This document shows, piece by piece, positions 54,527 through 62,988 of a stretch of DNA of 64,000 nt; the first letter of the stretch is position 1, and each line of letters opens with the position of its first letter. Source of the stretch: Flavobacterium dankookense (GTDB lineage: Bacteria > Bacteroidota > Bacteroidia > Flavobacteriales > Flavobacteriaceae); the NCBI RefSeq assembly GCF_004362665.1, contig NZ_SNXR01000016.1, positions 62,001 to 126,000 on the forward strand, read 5' to 3'. The notes under the pieces were generated by a model, which saw nothing but the letters and a program-made list of their open reading frames with translations, did no database searches and had not been told where the DNA came from. Both the position numbers and the translations under genes were made by a program.

Positions 54527-55747
54527 ATGGAAAATCCAATCAAAAACTTTATTTGTATTTCCAATTATTTTAAAGGAAATGATTTTTTAATCAATTTAAA
54601 AAAACAAGGAAATCGTGTTTACCTAATTACTTCCGAAAAACTTCGTGATAAACCTTGGGCAATGGAATATATTGATGAAATATTTTTTATGCCAGGACAA
54701 GATGTTGATTGGAATTTAGACGATTTGCTGGCTGGAGTTGCAGGTTTAATGCGTCATAAAAAAATTGATGGTATTGTTGCTTTGGACGATTTTGATGTAG
54801 AAAAAGCAGCGTTTCTCCGTGAAAACCTTCGTATGCCTGGAATGGGACAAACTACTGGAAGATATTTTAGAGATAAATTAGCAATGCGCATGCGTTCCAA
54901 AGATGCAGGAATTCCGATTCCGGCGTTTAGTGCATTATTTAACGATGAAGAAATCAATGAATTTGCCGATACGGTTGACGCGCCATGGGTTTTAAAACCG
55001 CGTTCCGAAGCTTCGGCATCGGGAATTATGAAAGTACATTCCAAAGAAGAATTATGGCAAAAAATTCATGAATTAGGCGATGAAAATCGTATTAAATATT
55101 TGGTAGAACAATTCAAACCTGGAGCGGTTTATCACTGTGATGGATTGAATTTAAATGGTAAAACGGTATTTTCAATTACCTCACAATATTTAGCAACACC
55201 AATGGAAATTTCGCAAGGTGGCGGCATTTTTAGAAGTGCCAATATTCCATACAATACCAAAGATGACAAAGAAATAAAAAAGGTAAACGAACAAGTTTTG
55301 AAAGCTTTTGGTATGCAACACGGTGCCAATCATACCGAGTTTATCAAATGTAACGATGATGGTAAAATTTACTTTTTAGAAACTTCGTCACGAGTTGGCG
55401 GCGCGCATTTAGCCGAAATGGTAGAAGCAGCTTCGGGTGTAAATCTTTGGAGCGAATGGGCAAAAATTGAAGATAGTTTAGTAAAAGGAAAAGAATATAA
55501 ATTACCAAAAATAAACAAAGGCTTTGCCGGAATTGTGTTGACTTTATCCAAATTCGAATATCCAGATTTGTCTGGTTTCAACGATAGCGAAGTGTGTTTC
55601 CGTGTACCACTAGAATACCACGCTGGATTGATTGTAAAAAGTGATAATCACGCCAGAGTTCGAGAATTATTAGATGATTATGCCGAACGATTGGTTCGAG
55701 ATTTTGCTACAGTTGCACAACAAGAAGCGGTAAAAAAGTTGCATTAA
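54527..55747 (+). CDS. ATP-grasp ligase, first of the cluster
   Basis: This 406-residue protein has a pre-ATP-grasp domain (1-95), an ATP-binding lid region with WVLKPRSEASASGIMKV near residue 150, and catalytic metal-site residues in YFLETSSRVGGAHLAEM near 285. The order fits the carboxylate-amine (peptide) ligase group related to biotin carboxylase. It likely forms an amide bond between an acyl-phosphate intermediate and an amine. Substrates are unknown. It follows the M17 peptidase by 3 nt. The following 171-bp gap contains a long hairpin. Confidence 0.9.
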   Translation: MENPIKNFICISNYFKGNDFLINLKKQGNRVYLITSEKLRDKPWAMEYIDEIFFMPGQDVDWNLDDLLAGVAGLMRHKKIDGIVALDDFDVEKAAFLRENLRMPGMGQTTGRYFRDKLAMRMRSKDAGIPIPAFSALFNDEEINEFADTVDAPWVLKPRSEASASGIMKVHSKEELWQKIHELGDENRIKYLVEQFKPGAVYHCDGLNLNGKTVFSITSQYLATPMEISQGGGIFRSANIPYNTKDDKEIKKVNEQVLKAFGMQHGANHTEFIKCNDDGKIYFLETSSRVGGAHLAEMVEAASGVNLWSEWAKIEDSLVKGKEYKLPKINKGFAGIVLTLSKFEYPDLSGFNDSEVCFRVPLEYHAGLIVKSDNHARVRELLDDYAERLVRDFATVAQQEAVKKLH

Positions 55748-55811
55748 TAAGTAACACAAAAATTCACAAATTATTAATTTAAATTTTTCAATCTAAATTA
55801 ATTATTTTTTT

Positions 55812-55877
55812 AAACCATTAAGAGATTAAGAAAATTAAGCGCAACAATCTTAATGAAACTTAATATCTTAATGGTTT
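55812..55877. repeat. Intergenic hairpin, 19-bp arms
   Basis: Bases 55812-55830 and 55859-55877 are complementary at 18 of 19 positions, with additional TTAAG/CTTAA pairing inside. AAACCATTAAGA and TCTTAATGGTTT mark the ends. It lies between the ATP-grasp gene and the next gene on the same strand, so it would fold in the mRNA. Confidence 0.8.
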
Positions 55878-55918
55878 TATTAACTTAACTTTAATTTACG
55901 ATTTTAAAAAAAAGTTTC

Positions 55919-56461
55919 TTGAAAACCTACACCAAACTCAACTTCCACAAACACACATTTTGCCTTTGGCGAGAAGTTTCTTTTGTTGAAATTGAAAATC
56001 TACCATTGAGTCACAAAAGCAAATCGGGTAGTGGTTATGTTTTTACAGAAGTTGGCGTGTATCGAATTTCCAATCATTGGGGAAGAGCAGCCAATTGTCG
56101 CTGGCGATTAATTGCCGATGAAAATTTTAAATCACAACAAATGAAAGTTGGTTTTGCTCATTGGACCGATTTCTATCCAAATGATGAAACCTCAAAGTTG
56201 TTTTTTATAAAAGTAGATTTTATTTCAAATGAAGTAAATTTTTATCACAAACTTTCACCAGATTATGAGCCGAAATATGTTCTAAGAAAAGCTTCTGAAA
56301 CTGCAAAAATCATTAAAATCATTAAAGAAATTTTAACCGAAACCGCTTGGTCCAAGCATTTACAGTTTAATGATTTGGATGAATTACGAAAGGAAATCGT
56401 AGAGCAATTGATTACGACAGAAAAGAGTTTTTTGGAGGTGAAGAAAGAGTATTTAGAATAG
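55919..56461 (+). CDS. Protein of unknown function in the amide-ligase cluster
   Basis: This 180-residue protein starts at a TTG, as no ATG lies in a good position upstream. It is soluble with a C-terminal helical segment (about 125-178). Motifs include GYVFTEVGVYRISNHWGRAANCRWRL and a charged C-terminus. I do not recognise the family. It follows the ATP-grasp gene after a hairpin and converges on a lipoprotein gene with a 10-bp gap. Confidence 0.72.
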   Translation: MKTYTKLNFHKHTFCLWREVSFVEIENLPLSHKSKSGSGYVFTEVGVYRISNHWGRAANCRWRLIADENFKSQQMKVGFAHWTDFYPNDETSKLFFIKVDFISNEVNFYHKLSPDYEPKYVLRKASETAKIIKIIKEILTETAWSKHLQFNDLDELRKEIVEQLITTEKSFLEVKKEYLE

Positions 56462-56471
56462 TAAAATTATA

Positions 56472-56939
56472 CTATTCTTCAAATTCAATCCATTTTTTTT
56501 GGATAAAGAAAAAGTTAGGCACGAAAGTGCTATCCAAAATTTTTATTTTAGCGAAATCATTTTCATATTTTATAAATTTCATTTTAGGTTTAAATGAAAC
56601 ATAATCATAATGAGAACCAAATTTGCATTGAAATGTATTGTTTTCAACTTCATCTGTAAAAGGTGAAAACAGAATTAGTTTTTCTGATTTTTCATTTGGT
56701 AATTTATACCCAAAAATTCTAAAATCTTTTTCCCAACTCTGATAAATAGAAATCAAGCTATCACTTTTGCTTATTTCAGCTTTTTGAATATTATCAAAAT
56801 TAATAGTAATAGTATCTATTTTTTTTATTTCGATTTTATTTACTACTTCTATCGTTTCCTTTTTTTGTTGCACAACCTTTTCTTCTTTCTTTTGGCAAGA
56901 ACAAAATAGTATTGAGAATATAATGGTTATGATACGCAT
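56472..56939 (-). CDS. Small lipoprotein of unknown function
   Basis: This 155-residue protein has a lipoprotein signal (IIFSILFCSC, Cys15) followed by a Lys/Glu/Gln-rich linker. A mature part follows with alternating strands (KIDTITINFDNIQ, YDYVSFKPKMKFI and similar). I recognise no family. It is the last gene of the minus-strand cluster, starting 2 nt after the ATP-grasp-like gene's stop, so it is probably co-transcribed. Confidence 0.78.
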   Translation of the reverse strand: MRIITIIFSILFCSCQKKEEKVVQQKKETIEVVNKIEIKKIDTITINFDNIQKAEISKSDSLISIYQSWEKDFRIFGYKLPNEKSEKLILFSPFTDEVENNTFQCKFGSHYDYVSFKPKMKFIKYENDFAKIKILDSTFVPNFFFIQKKWIEFEE

Positions 56940-56941
56940 AT

Positions 56942-58132
56942 TTATTTCTCAAACATTCCAACCGTTCCGCCAACCCAATCTTTATCTTTATTGAATTTTA
57001 CGCCAATCATTTCGCCACGACTTAGTCGAACTAAATTGGTAACTAATGTTGGTTTTTCGTCATCTTTTGGCCAAACAGCTAGCAAGCGAACTTCGGCTTT
57101 TACTAATCCGTCAGGACTTTGAATGATGGGTTTGTAGTGTACTTTTTTCTGAAGAATATATAAATCTTTTTCGGTTACGGCTTCGATATCTTCGCGTTTT
57201 ACGTGGAAAATAACGCCACTTCCTGAGAAAGAGAACAAAGGTTTTAATACATAATTTTCCAAATCATTTGGAATTTCCTTTAAATCGGATAGGAGTGTGG
57301 TTTCTATAAAATACTTTCCTTTTAAATAAGGTAAAATGAATTTACTAATTCGGAAAAACCAGTTCGGATGTCCAGCCCATTCTACATCATAGCGTTTTGA
57401 GAAATCAAAATTGAGTTGCAAATCAGTGCGTAAATCCAATTCGTCAAAAATCACACGGTTGTAAATTCGCTTTACTTGAATTTCTTCACCTTTGTCATTT
57501 TTATAAAACATCTGATTTCCTTTTTCATACAATTCAGTTACGCAAACAAAAGGAATTCCGATGTCTTGTTTGCAGTAATAAAAGTCGATTTTAGTATTTT
57601 GTTTCTCAGGTTCAATTTCCAGCAGAATAACATTTTCAATTGGAATGTTATTAGTGATAACTTCTTTAATTAAAGCTAAATAACTTTCTTGATTTAAACC
57701 ATTCAGAAAAGGTGTCAATTCAGATAAAAAAGGATAATGCGAAACGAATTTTTCAGATAAATGATTTTGAAAATTGAACAAAGATGGAAATCCTTGTACT
57801 TCAATCAACTTAGGAACAATTTGTCCATCTTCTTCACAAATTCCAAAATCGATGGCTAAAAAAGTGGTATGATTATCCTCATTTGGCACTTTTCTATTGA
57901 GTTCCAAAGCTCTTTCGGTTAAACTCTTAAAATCATCACGTTGAATAAAATCAATTACTTGTTGACAACCTTCGAGCAATTGTTCTTTTAATTCATTGGA
58001 AATAAAAAATGGTGTTTCGCCAATTCTAAACGTTACTTTATAATCAAAATCAGCAGTAATGTCATCTTGCATGGCATTGTATTTTTCTACTGAAAAAGAT
58101 TGGTTGAATTGGTTTCTATAGTTGGTGTTCAT
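56942..58132 (-). CDS. ATP-grasp-like fold protein
   Basis: This 396-residue protein has late ATP-grasp-like motifs. ENYVLKPLFSFSGSGVIF is a phosphate-loop-like segment near residue 292, and VKAEVRLLAVW lies near 350. Nearby RVIFDELDL and WAGHPNWFF are unusual. The pattern is reminiscent of circularly permuted or glutathionylspermidine-synthetase-like ATP-grasps. It would attach an amine to a carboxylate. Substrates are unknown. It is downstream of the glutamine amidotransferase gene across a hairpin. Confidence 0.72.
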   Translation of the reverse strand: MNTNYRNQFNQSFSVEKYNAMQDDITADFDYKVTFRIGETPFFISNELKEQLLEGCQQVIDFIQRDDFKSLTERALELNRKVPNEDNHTTFLAIDFGICEEDGQIVPKLIEVQGFPSLFNFQNHLSEKFVSHYPFLSELTPFLNGLNQESYLALIKEVITNNIPIENVILLEIEPEKQNTKIDFYYCKQDIGIPFVCVTELYEKGNQMFYKNDKGEEIQVKRIYNRVIFDELDLRTDLQLNFDFSKRYDVEWAGHPNWFFRISKFILPYLKGKYFIETTLLSDLKEIPNDLENYVLKPLFSFSGSGVIFHVKREDIEAVTEKDLYILQKKVHYKPIIQSPDGLVKAEVRLLAVWPKDDEKPTLVTNLVRLSRGEMIGVKFNKDKDWVGGTVGMFEK

Positions 58133-58152
58133 GTTTTAAGTATTAAGATTTG

Positions 58153-58206
58153 AGTATTAAGTATTAAGATTTTGACGGTCAAAATATAGTCTTGATACTT
58201 AATACT
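58153..58206. repeat. Intergenic hairpin between GATase and ATP-grasp-like genes
   Basis: Bases 58153-58169 and 58190-58206 are complementary at 16 of 17 positions. Inside, TTTTGAC and GTCAAAA pair around one base. The motif AGTATTAAGTATTAAG is repeated. It lies in the gap of one operon. Confidence 0.8.
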
Positions 58207-58218
58207 TTATACTTGATA

Positions 58219-59046
58219 CTAATTAGATAACGTTTTTCTATGTTTCATCAAATCGTTTATTGCAATTCGAAGAAAGTTCGGGATAATCGTTTCATTGGTT
58301 TTGTAGATTTTATCTTCGTCCAATAAATCCTCAAGCATGTCGCGGAATTTGGTTTTCCCTTTCATTGCAATAATATTTTCTCTTTTTTCTTTGCTTTTTA
58401 GGTTAGCTACAAAGCTCAAGGCATCGGCTTCAGGATGGAATTGCAAACCTACAAATTCATCTGAAAATCGAACTCCCATAATCGCTCGTTCATATTCAAC
58501 ATGATTTCGGATTTTTTCCAAAGCAATAATTTGAGCGCCTTTTTTCTTGAAAATACTCAATTTTGGTTGCACCACTTGATAATCTCTGCTATCAATAGCG
58601 TAGAATGGATTTTGCAAGCCTTCAAGAACTGGATCGGTTGTTCCATCTTCGGTTTTATGAATGGTCATTACGCCAAAAGAAGTTGATTTTCGTTTGTTTA
58701 ATGTAGCTAAACCAAAGTGATGACAAGCCATTTGAAACGAATGACAAATGAATAAGACATGCTTTTTTGTCTTTTGTTCTTTGTTCCATTGCCACAATTG
58801 TTCGATAAAATCATACCATTTTAAATCCCAATTTCCGTCACCTTCCAATGGATTTCCTGGTCCGCCAGTGGAAATGTAAATGTCAAACTTTTTAATATCG
58901 GGGAATTCATTTTTACCTCGAACATCAAAAATCTGAAACGTAACCATTTGGTTAAATCGATTGATAATGTCTATAATACAACGCATTCCTTGATTAGGTT
59001 CGCCATTGTACATATCTAAAACTGCTACACGAATTGGGTTGCTCAT
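58219..59046 (-). CDS. Class I glutamine amidotransferase
   Basis: This 275-residue protein has a GATase1 fold. The oxyanion strand motif ISTGGPGNPLEGDGNW is near residue 55 and the nucleophilic Cys is in FICHSFQMACHHFG near 100. The His/Glu pair is in VGLQFHPEAD near 205. It should release ammonia from glutamine, or act as an isopeptidase-like hydrolase, for a partner ligase in the same operon. The Cys elbow differs from the usual GxCxGxQ, so its target may be specialised. Confidence 0.9.
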   Translation of the reverse strand: MSNPIRVAVLDMYNGEPNQGMRCIIDIINRFNQMVTFQIFDVRGKNEFPDIKKFDIYISTGGPGNPLEGDGNWDLKWYDFIEQLWQWNKEQKTKKHVLFICHSFQMACHHFGLATLNKRKSTSFGVMTIHKTEDGTTDPVLEGLQNPFYAIDSRDYQVVQPKLSIFKKKGAQIIALEKIRNHVEYERAIMGVRFSDEFVGLQFHPEADALSFVANLKSKEKRENIIAMKGKTKFRDMLEDLLDEDKIYKTNETIIPNFLRIAINDLMKHRKTLSN

Positions 59047-59085
59047 TATTTAACTATTTGATGATGCAAAGATAATTTTTTGTTA

Positions 59086-59107
59086 TCAGTTGTCAGTTGT
59101 CAGTTGT
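59086..59107. repeat. Short direct repeats (TCAGTTG, three copies)
   Basis: Three consecutive TCAGTTG units lie in the 88-bp spacer between the ligase and amidotransferase genes of the operon. They resemble the TCAGT repeats at the ends of the four-helix-bundle cassette. Confidence 0.7.
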
Positions 59108-59134
59108 CTGTTTTTTAACAATTTAATCAACAGT

Positions 59135-60244
59135 TTATAAACCTCTAGTAAATTCACTTGTAATCATGTCAACTACTTTGGATAAATCTTGGGTTTGTTC
59201 AAAAACGCGTAATTGTTTATCAGCTCCAGTTCCTTCATTTAGAATGGTATGAATGTAATTAATTTCGTCTCGACTACCCAATTCATCGACTACATCGTCA
59301 ACAAATTCGAGCAATTCGTGCAATAAAAGTTTAGTTTCAACTTCTTCTTTCAGACCAAAATCAATCATATTTCCTTCGATACCATATCGAGCGGCACGGA
59401 ATTTATTTTCTTTGATTAAGGCAATTCGATAGATGTTAAAACTGGTATTTGAAACGGTTAATTTGTATAGTTTTGCTACAATAGCTTGAATAATTGCAAC
59501 AATACACATGGCTTCATCTACAGTTAAACTCATATCGGTGATACGGAATTCAATGGTATCATAGAAAGGATGCAAACGCAAATCCCACCAAATTTTCTTT
59601 GGATTATCAATACAACCCGTTTTTACCAACGTATCCAAATAGTTATCATAAGACTGAACACTATCAAAATATTCCGGTAAACCCGTTCGTGGAAATTTAT
59701 CAAAAACTTTGGTTCTGAAGGATTTATAACCCGTATTTCTTCCTTCCCAAAAAGGAGAGTTGGTTGAAAGTGCAAAAATATGAGGTAAAAAATACGTTGC
59801 TTGGTTCATTAATTGCAAACCAATATCGCGATTTTCTATACCTACATGGCAATGCATTCCAAATATTAAATTAGAACGAGCGGCATCTTGCAATTCATTA
59901 ACAATATGATGATAACGTGGATCATCCGTTATGGGTTGGTCTTGCCAACGAGAGAAAGGATGCGTTCCTGCACCACCAACTACTAATCCTTGTTTATGCG
60001 CAAGTTCGACGATTTTACTTCTTAGAAATCGAATTTCGTCTTTGGCTTCTTTTACATTTTTACAAATATTGGTTCCCACTTCAACAACAGATTGGTGCAT
60101 TTCAGCTTTTACCTGTTCGTTTAGAATGATTTTGGCACCATCTACAATTTTGGATAAATGAGAACGCAAATCACGTGTTTCGGGATCAATTATTTGGTAT
60201 TCTTCTTCCACACCAAGTGTGAATATTGGTAATTTTTTTGACAT
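59135..60244 (-). CDS. GCS2/YbdK-type carboxylate-amine ligase
   Basis: This 369-residue protein has the glutamate-cysteine ligase type 2 signature. LGVEEEYQIIDPETRDLRSH is near residue 11, with the conserved triple Glu. Further motifs are GGAGTHPFSRWQDQPI near 88 and HCHVGIENRD near 131. YbdK-like enzymes form gamma-glutamyl or related amide bonds using ATP. The acceptor is not evident. It lies between an ATP-grasp gene and a glutamine amidotransferase gene on the same strand, with hairpins in both spacers. Confidence 0.93.
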   Translation of the reverse strand: MSKKLPIFTLGVEEEYQIIDPETRDLRSHLSKIVDGAKIILNEQVKAEMHQSVVEVGTNICKNVKEAKDEIRFLRSKIVELAHKQGLVVGGAGTHPFSRWQDQPITDDPRYHHIVNELQDAARSNLIFGMHCHVGIENRDIGLQLMNQATYFLPHIFALSTNSPFWEGRNTGYKSFRTKVFDKFPRTGLPEYFDSVQSYDNYLDTLVKTGCIDNPKKIWWDLRLHPFYDTIEFRITDMSLTVDEAMCIVAIIQAIVAKLYKLTVSNTSFNIYRIALIKENKFRAARYGIEGNMIDFGLKEEVETKLLLHELLEFVDDVVDELGSRDEINYIHTILNEGTGADKQLRVFEQTQDLSKVVDMITSEFTRGL

Positions 60245-60261
60245 AATTATGACTTTTAGTG

Positions 60262-60311
60262 TTCAGTTGCAGTCGTAGTTCTCAGTATGTTTACTGATTA
60301 CTGAGACTGAA
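60262..60311. repeat. Intergenic hairpin between ATP-grasp and GCS2 genes
   Basis: TTCAGT (60262-60267) pairs with ACTGAA (60306-60311), and CTCAGTA (60281-60287) pairs with TACTGAG (60299-60305). It fills the 69-bp spacer. Confidence 0.65.
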
Positions 60312-60313
60312 AA

Positions 60314-61255
60314 CTATTTAACAGAATCCTTAATAAATGTTCCCCAAGTGAGGTTCATTTTTCCGTCTTTGTGTTTTTTAGCAAAATCAATCGCCATCTT
60401 AGCCGCTTCTTCTACAACCCATTCGAAATTTTCAGCACCAACAGAAGTATATTCTGCATCTGGAGCTGGATTTCCAAAATCAATTGCATAAGGAATTCCG
60501 TCGCGAACAGCAAATTCTACCGTATTAAAATCATATCCTAAGCCTTTACAAAGACGAAGTGTATAATCTTTAATAGTTGCCATTAATTTTTTATCCATAT
60601 TTGGGTTTTCAACAACATAGCGTAAGTGATGTGGATTTCTTGGTTCATAAGGCATAATGCGAACGGCTTTTCCACCTAAACAATACACTCTATAATAGTC
60701 TTGAAAAACAATTTCTTCTTGTAGAAGCATTACTAATTGTCCAGTTTCTTGGTGTTTTTGCCAAAATTCTTCTTTGTTTTCTAATCGATAAACGTTTTTC
60801 CATCCACCGCCAGCATAAGGTTTCATATAAGCTGGAAATCCGATATAGTCAAAAATGCCATCCCAATCCATAGGATATTTTAGATTTCTAAATGATTTAG
60901 ACGTAGTATCCGTTGGATGTTCGGCTGAAGGAAGTATTACGGTATTTGGCAATGGAACTCCAAGTGTATCTGCCAGCGCATTGTTGAAGAACTTATCATC
61001 AGCGCTCCACCAAAACGGATTGTTGATTACATTGGTTCCGGTTAACGCTGCATTTTTTAAATAAGCACGATAGAAAGGCACATCTTGCGAAATTCTATCG
61101 ATAATTACGGCATATTCGCCACCTTTGTTTTGCACAACTTTGTCAATAGTCACTGCCTCGGCAACTATACCTTTTACATTTTTTGAATTTACTCTTTCTA
61201 TAAATGCATAAGGAAATGTATCTTCCATTCCGAATAAAATTCCAATCTTTTTCAT
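60314..61255 (-). CDS. RimK-like ATP-grasp ligase
   Basis: This 313-residue protein is an ATP-grasp enzyme. The glycine-rich lid motif KPYAGGGWKNVYR is near residue 140. A substrate/ATP strand with VMLLQEEIVFQDYYRVY follows near 180. The C-terminal metal motif EFAVRDGIPYAIDFGNPAPD is near 260. The layout resembles the glutathione-synthetase/RimK group that adds amino acids by amide bonds. It lies upstream of the GCS2 ligase gene on the same strand, and a six-copy 42-bp repeat separates it from the esterase gene. Confidence 0.9.
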   Translation of the reverse strand: MKKIGILFGMEDTFPYAFIERVNSKNVKGIVAEAVTIDKVVQNKGGEYAVIIDRISQDVPFYRAYLKNAALTGTNVINNPFWWSADDKFFNNALADTLGVPLPNTVILPSAEHPTDTTSKSFRNLKYPMDWDGIFDYIGFPAYMKPYAGGGWKNVYRLENKEEFWQKHQETGQLVMLLQEEIVFQDYYRVYCLGGKAVRIMPYEPRNPHHLRYVVENPNMDKKLMATIKDYTLRLCKGLGYDFNTVEFAVRDGIPYAIDFGNPAPDAEYTSVGAENFEWVVEEAAKMAIDFAKKHKDGKMNLTWGTFIKDSVK

Positions 61256-61323
61256 AATTCTGCTATTAGTTGATTATAATTTATGTTTTAAAATTTATTT
61301 ACGCTTATTGAATTTTTTATTTT

Positions 61324-61562
61324 GTTTGAACCAAACTCGATTCGGCTTACTACTTTCTTTGTTTTGTTTAAACCAAACTCGATTCGGTTTATTACTTTCT
61401 TTGTTTTGTTTAAACCAAACTCGATTCGGTTTACTACTTTCTTTGTTTTGTTTAAACCAAACTCGATTCGGTTTACTACTTTCTTTGTTTTGTTTAAACC
61501 TAACTCGATTCGGTTTATTACTTTCTTTGTTTTGTTTAAACCAAACTCGATTTGGTTTATTA
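61324..61562. repeat. Six-copy 42-bp tandem repeat
   Basis: Units start at 61324, 61366, 61408, 61450, 61492 and 61534, the last one partial. They differ at only a few positions. Each unit contains AAACCAAACTCGATTCGG, whose ends can pair (AAACC/GGTTT). Because 42 is a multiple of three, the array stays open in several frames, but no product is credible. It lies in the spacer of the minus-strand operon. Confidence 0.93.
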
Positions 61563-61564
61563 TT

Positions 61565-62278
61565 TTAGAAAAACTTAATTCTAGATAAATAATGTGGAAA
61601 CATTTCTCTCCAAACGGGCCAATCGTGCTCACGGTCTTGACGAATATCAAGCCAATGCGGAACGTCTTTTTGAGCTAGGACTTTGCTTAATTTTAAATTG
61701 GCATCAAAACAAATATCCCAATTGGATGTGCCTAAAATAATATCCATTCGCCAAAGTTCTCCATCATTGAGACCATGCAAATAATCTTCAGGTGAATTGT
61801 AAAACACATCATCATCCCAATGACCATCCATAAAACTTTTGATGGAAAAAGCGCCGCTCATTGAAAACATATGGCTAACATAACCAGGATGACGAAAGGC
61901 GAAGTTAGCAGCATGATATCCTCCAAAACTGCAACCTGCAACAGCTACTTTTCCGGCATGAGTATTGTTTTTGACACGTTCTACAATTTCGTGACAAATC
62001 ATTTTATCATACCACATGTGATTTTGAATTCTGTGAACAGGATGAATGTTTTTATTGTAGAAGCTATCTTTATCGATACTATTAGGACAAAATATTTGAA
62101 TTAAACCTTGTTCAATATACCATCGTGCGCTTTCTATTAAACCTTGATCTTTATTTTCGTGAAAGCTTCCCATAGAAGTAGGGAATAGGATGACTGGATA
62201 GCCTGCATGACCAAAAACAAGCATCTCAATTTCACGATTCAAATTAGGTGAGTACCATTTAAAATATTCTTCTCTCAT
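61565..62278 (-). CDS. Esterase (alpha/beta hydrolase, Fes-like)
   Basis: I chose the start at MREEYFKWYSP (62276-62278); a further in-frame ATG seven codons earlier is less likely. The 237-residue protein has the elbow VAGCSFGGYHAANFA with nucleophile Ser, an oxyanion region VILFPTSMG and a late DREHDWPVW with a probable catalytic His. This is the putative esterase family that includes siderophore esterases and S-formylglutathione hydrolase relatives. It is the first gene of the minus-strand cluster and may release or trim the product. Confidence 0.88.
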   Translation of the reverse strand: MREEYFKWYSPNLNREIEMLVFGHAGYPVILFPTSMGSFHENKDQGLIESARWYIEQGLIQIFCPNSIDKDSFYNKNIHPVHRIQNHMWYDKMICHEIVERVKNNTHAGKVAVAGCSFGGYHAANFAFRHPGYVSHMFSMSGAFSIKSFMDGHWDDDVFYNSPEDYLHGLNDGELWRMDIILGTSNWDICFDANLKLSKVLAQKDVPHWLDIRQDREHDWPVWREMFPHYLSRIKFF

Positions 62279-62514
62279 AAATGTTAATAGTTTTAACAAT
62301 TATAATGAAAAAAACTTTGTGAAATCAATAAAAGTTTGATTTATATTAAGTTTTGCGATAAAATATTTAATACTATTTAGTTATTAAAAAATCTATAATA
62401 AATTCAATGATTTTCAATGAAGATTTTAAGAATTGTCAATAAATTGGGATAAATCCAATTAGTTACCTAGTGACTATTCCTATAAAATTTAAAAATTCAA
62501 TACGTTTAATGTTG

Positions 62515-62910
62515 CTATTCAATCACAATTAGTTGAATTTGACTTTTTAAACGTTCGATAAGCATATTCATCATACGTTTGTTTAGATTGGAAGAGTTCT
62601 GAATGTATTCATTGTATTCAGTAACGGTAAAAAGTCCGATTATCATTCCTTTTAAAGAGTTTCTAAATTTAATATCTCTTTGGATAACGTTTTCTATGTA
62701 GGCTAGTTTTTTTTCTGGTGAAAGTGAAAAGAAGACGCCTTTTTGCTTAACGGCATGGTTTATAAAGACAGCTACGAATAAATCGTTTTGGAGTTTTAAA
62801 ATTGGTCGAAGTGTTCTGTTTTGGAATATTTCTTCGATAGATGATTGATTGGATATTGTGCCTAATGCTTCACCTCTGATTTCAAGGACATGGTTATCTC
62901 TAGCTTCCAT
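62515..62910 (-). CDS. Conserved flavobacterial protein of unknown function
   Basis: This 131-residue protein is mostly helical. The recurring pattern is FQNRTLRPILKLQNDLFVAVFINHAVKQK, then KLAYIENVIQRDIKFRNSLKGMIIGLFT, then NLNKRMMNMLIERL. I remember homologues in many Flavobacterium genomes, sometimes under the name glyoxalase, but no glyoxalase motif is visible. It is soluble and lacks a signal. The 215-bp gap to the esterase gene has no feature I can name. Confidence 0.8.
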   Translation of the reverse strand: MEARDNHVLEIRGEALGTISNQSSIEEIFQNRTLRPILKLQNDLFVAVFINHAVKQKGVFFSLSPEKKLAYIENVIQRDIKFRNSLKGMIIGLFTVTEYNEYIQNSSNLNKRMMNMLIERLKSQIQLIVIE

Positions 62911-62932
62911 TTTTTCTTTTAAAGGTAAAAAA

Positions 62933-62961
62933 AATAACCTCTGTAAATTACAGAGGTTATT
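62933..62961 (-). terminator. Terminator of the OmpA-family gene
   Basis: AATAACCTCTG (62933-62943) and CAGAGGTTATT (62951-62961) form an 11-bp stem with a 7-nt loop. The minus strand continues into T-rich sequence. Confidence 0.88.
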
Positions 62962-62988
62962 GAAGTTATTAAAAACTAATTGTTAATA

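Noticed and set aside
61324..61562. CRISPR array
   Set aside because: The repeats are directly joined with no unique spacers, and no cas genes are present.
61288..61650. Repeat-containing ORF on the minus strand (and two on the plus strand)
   Set aside because: The frames stay open only because the 42-bp unit is a multiple of three. The minus ORF starts inside the esterase gene in another frame.
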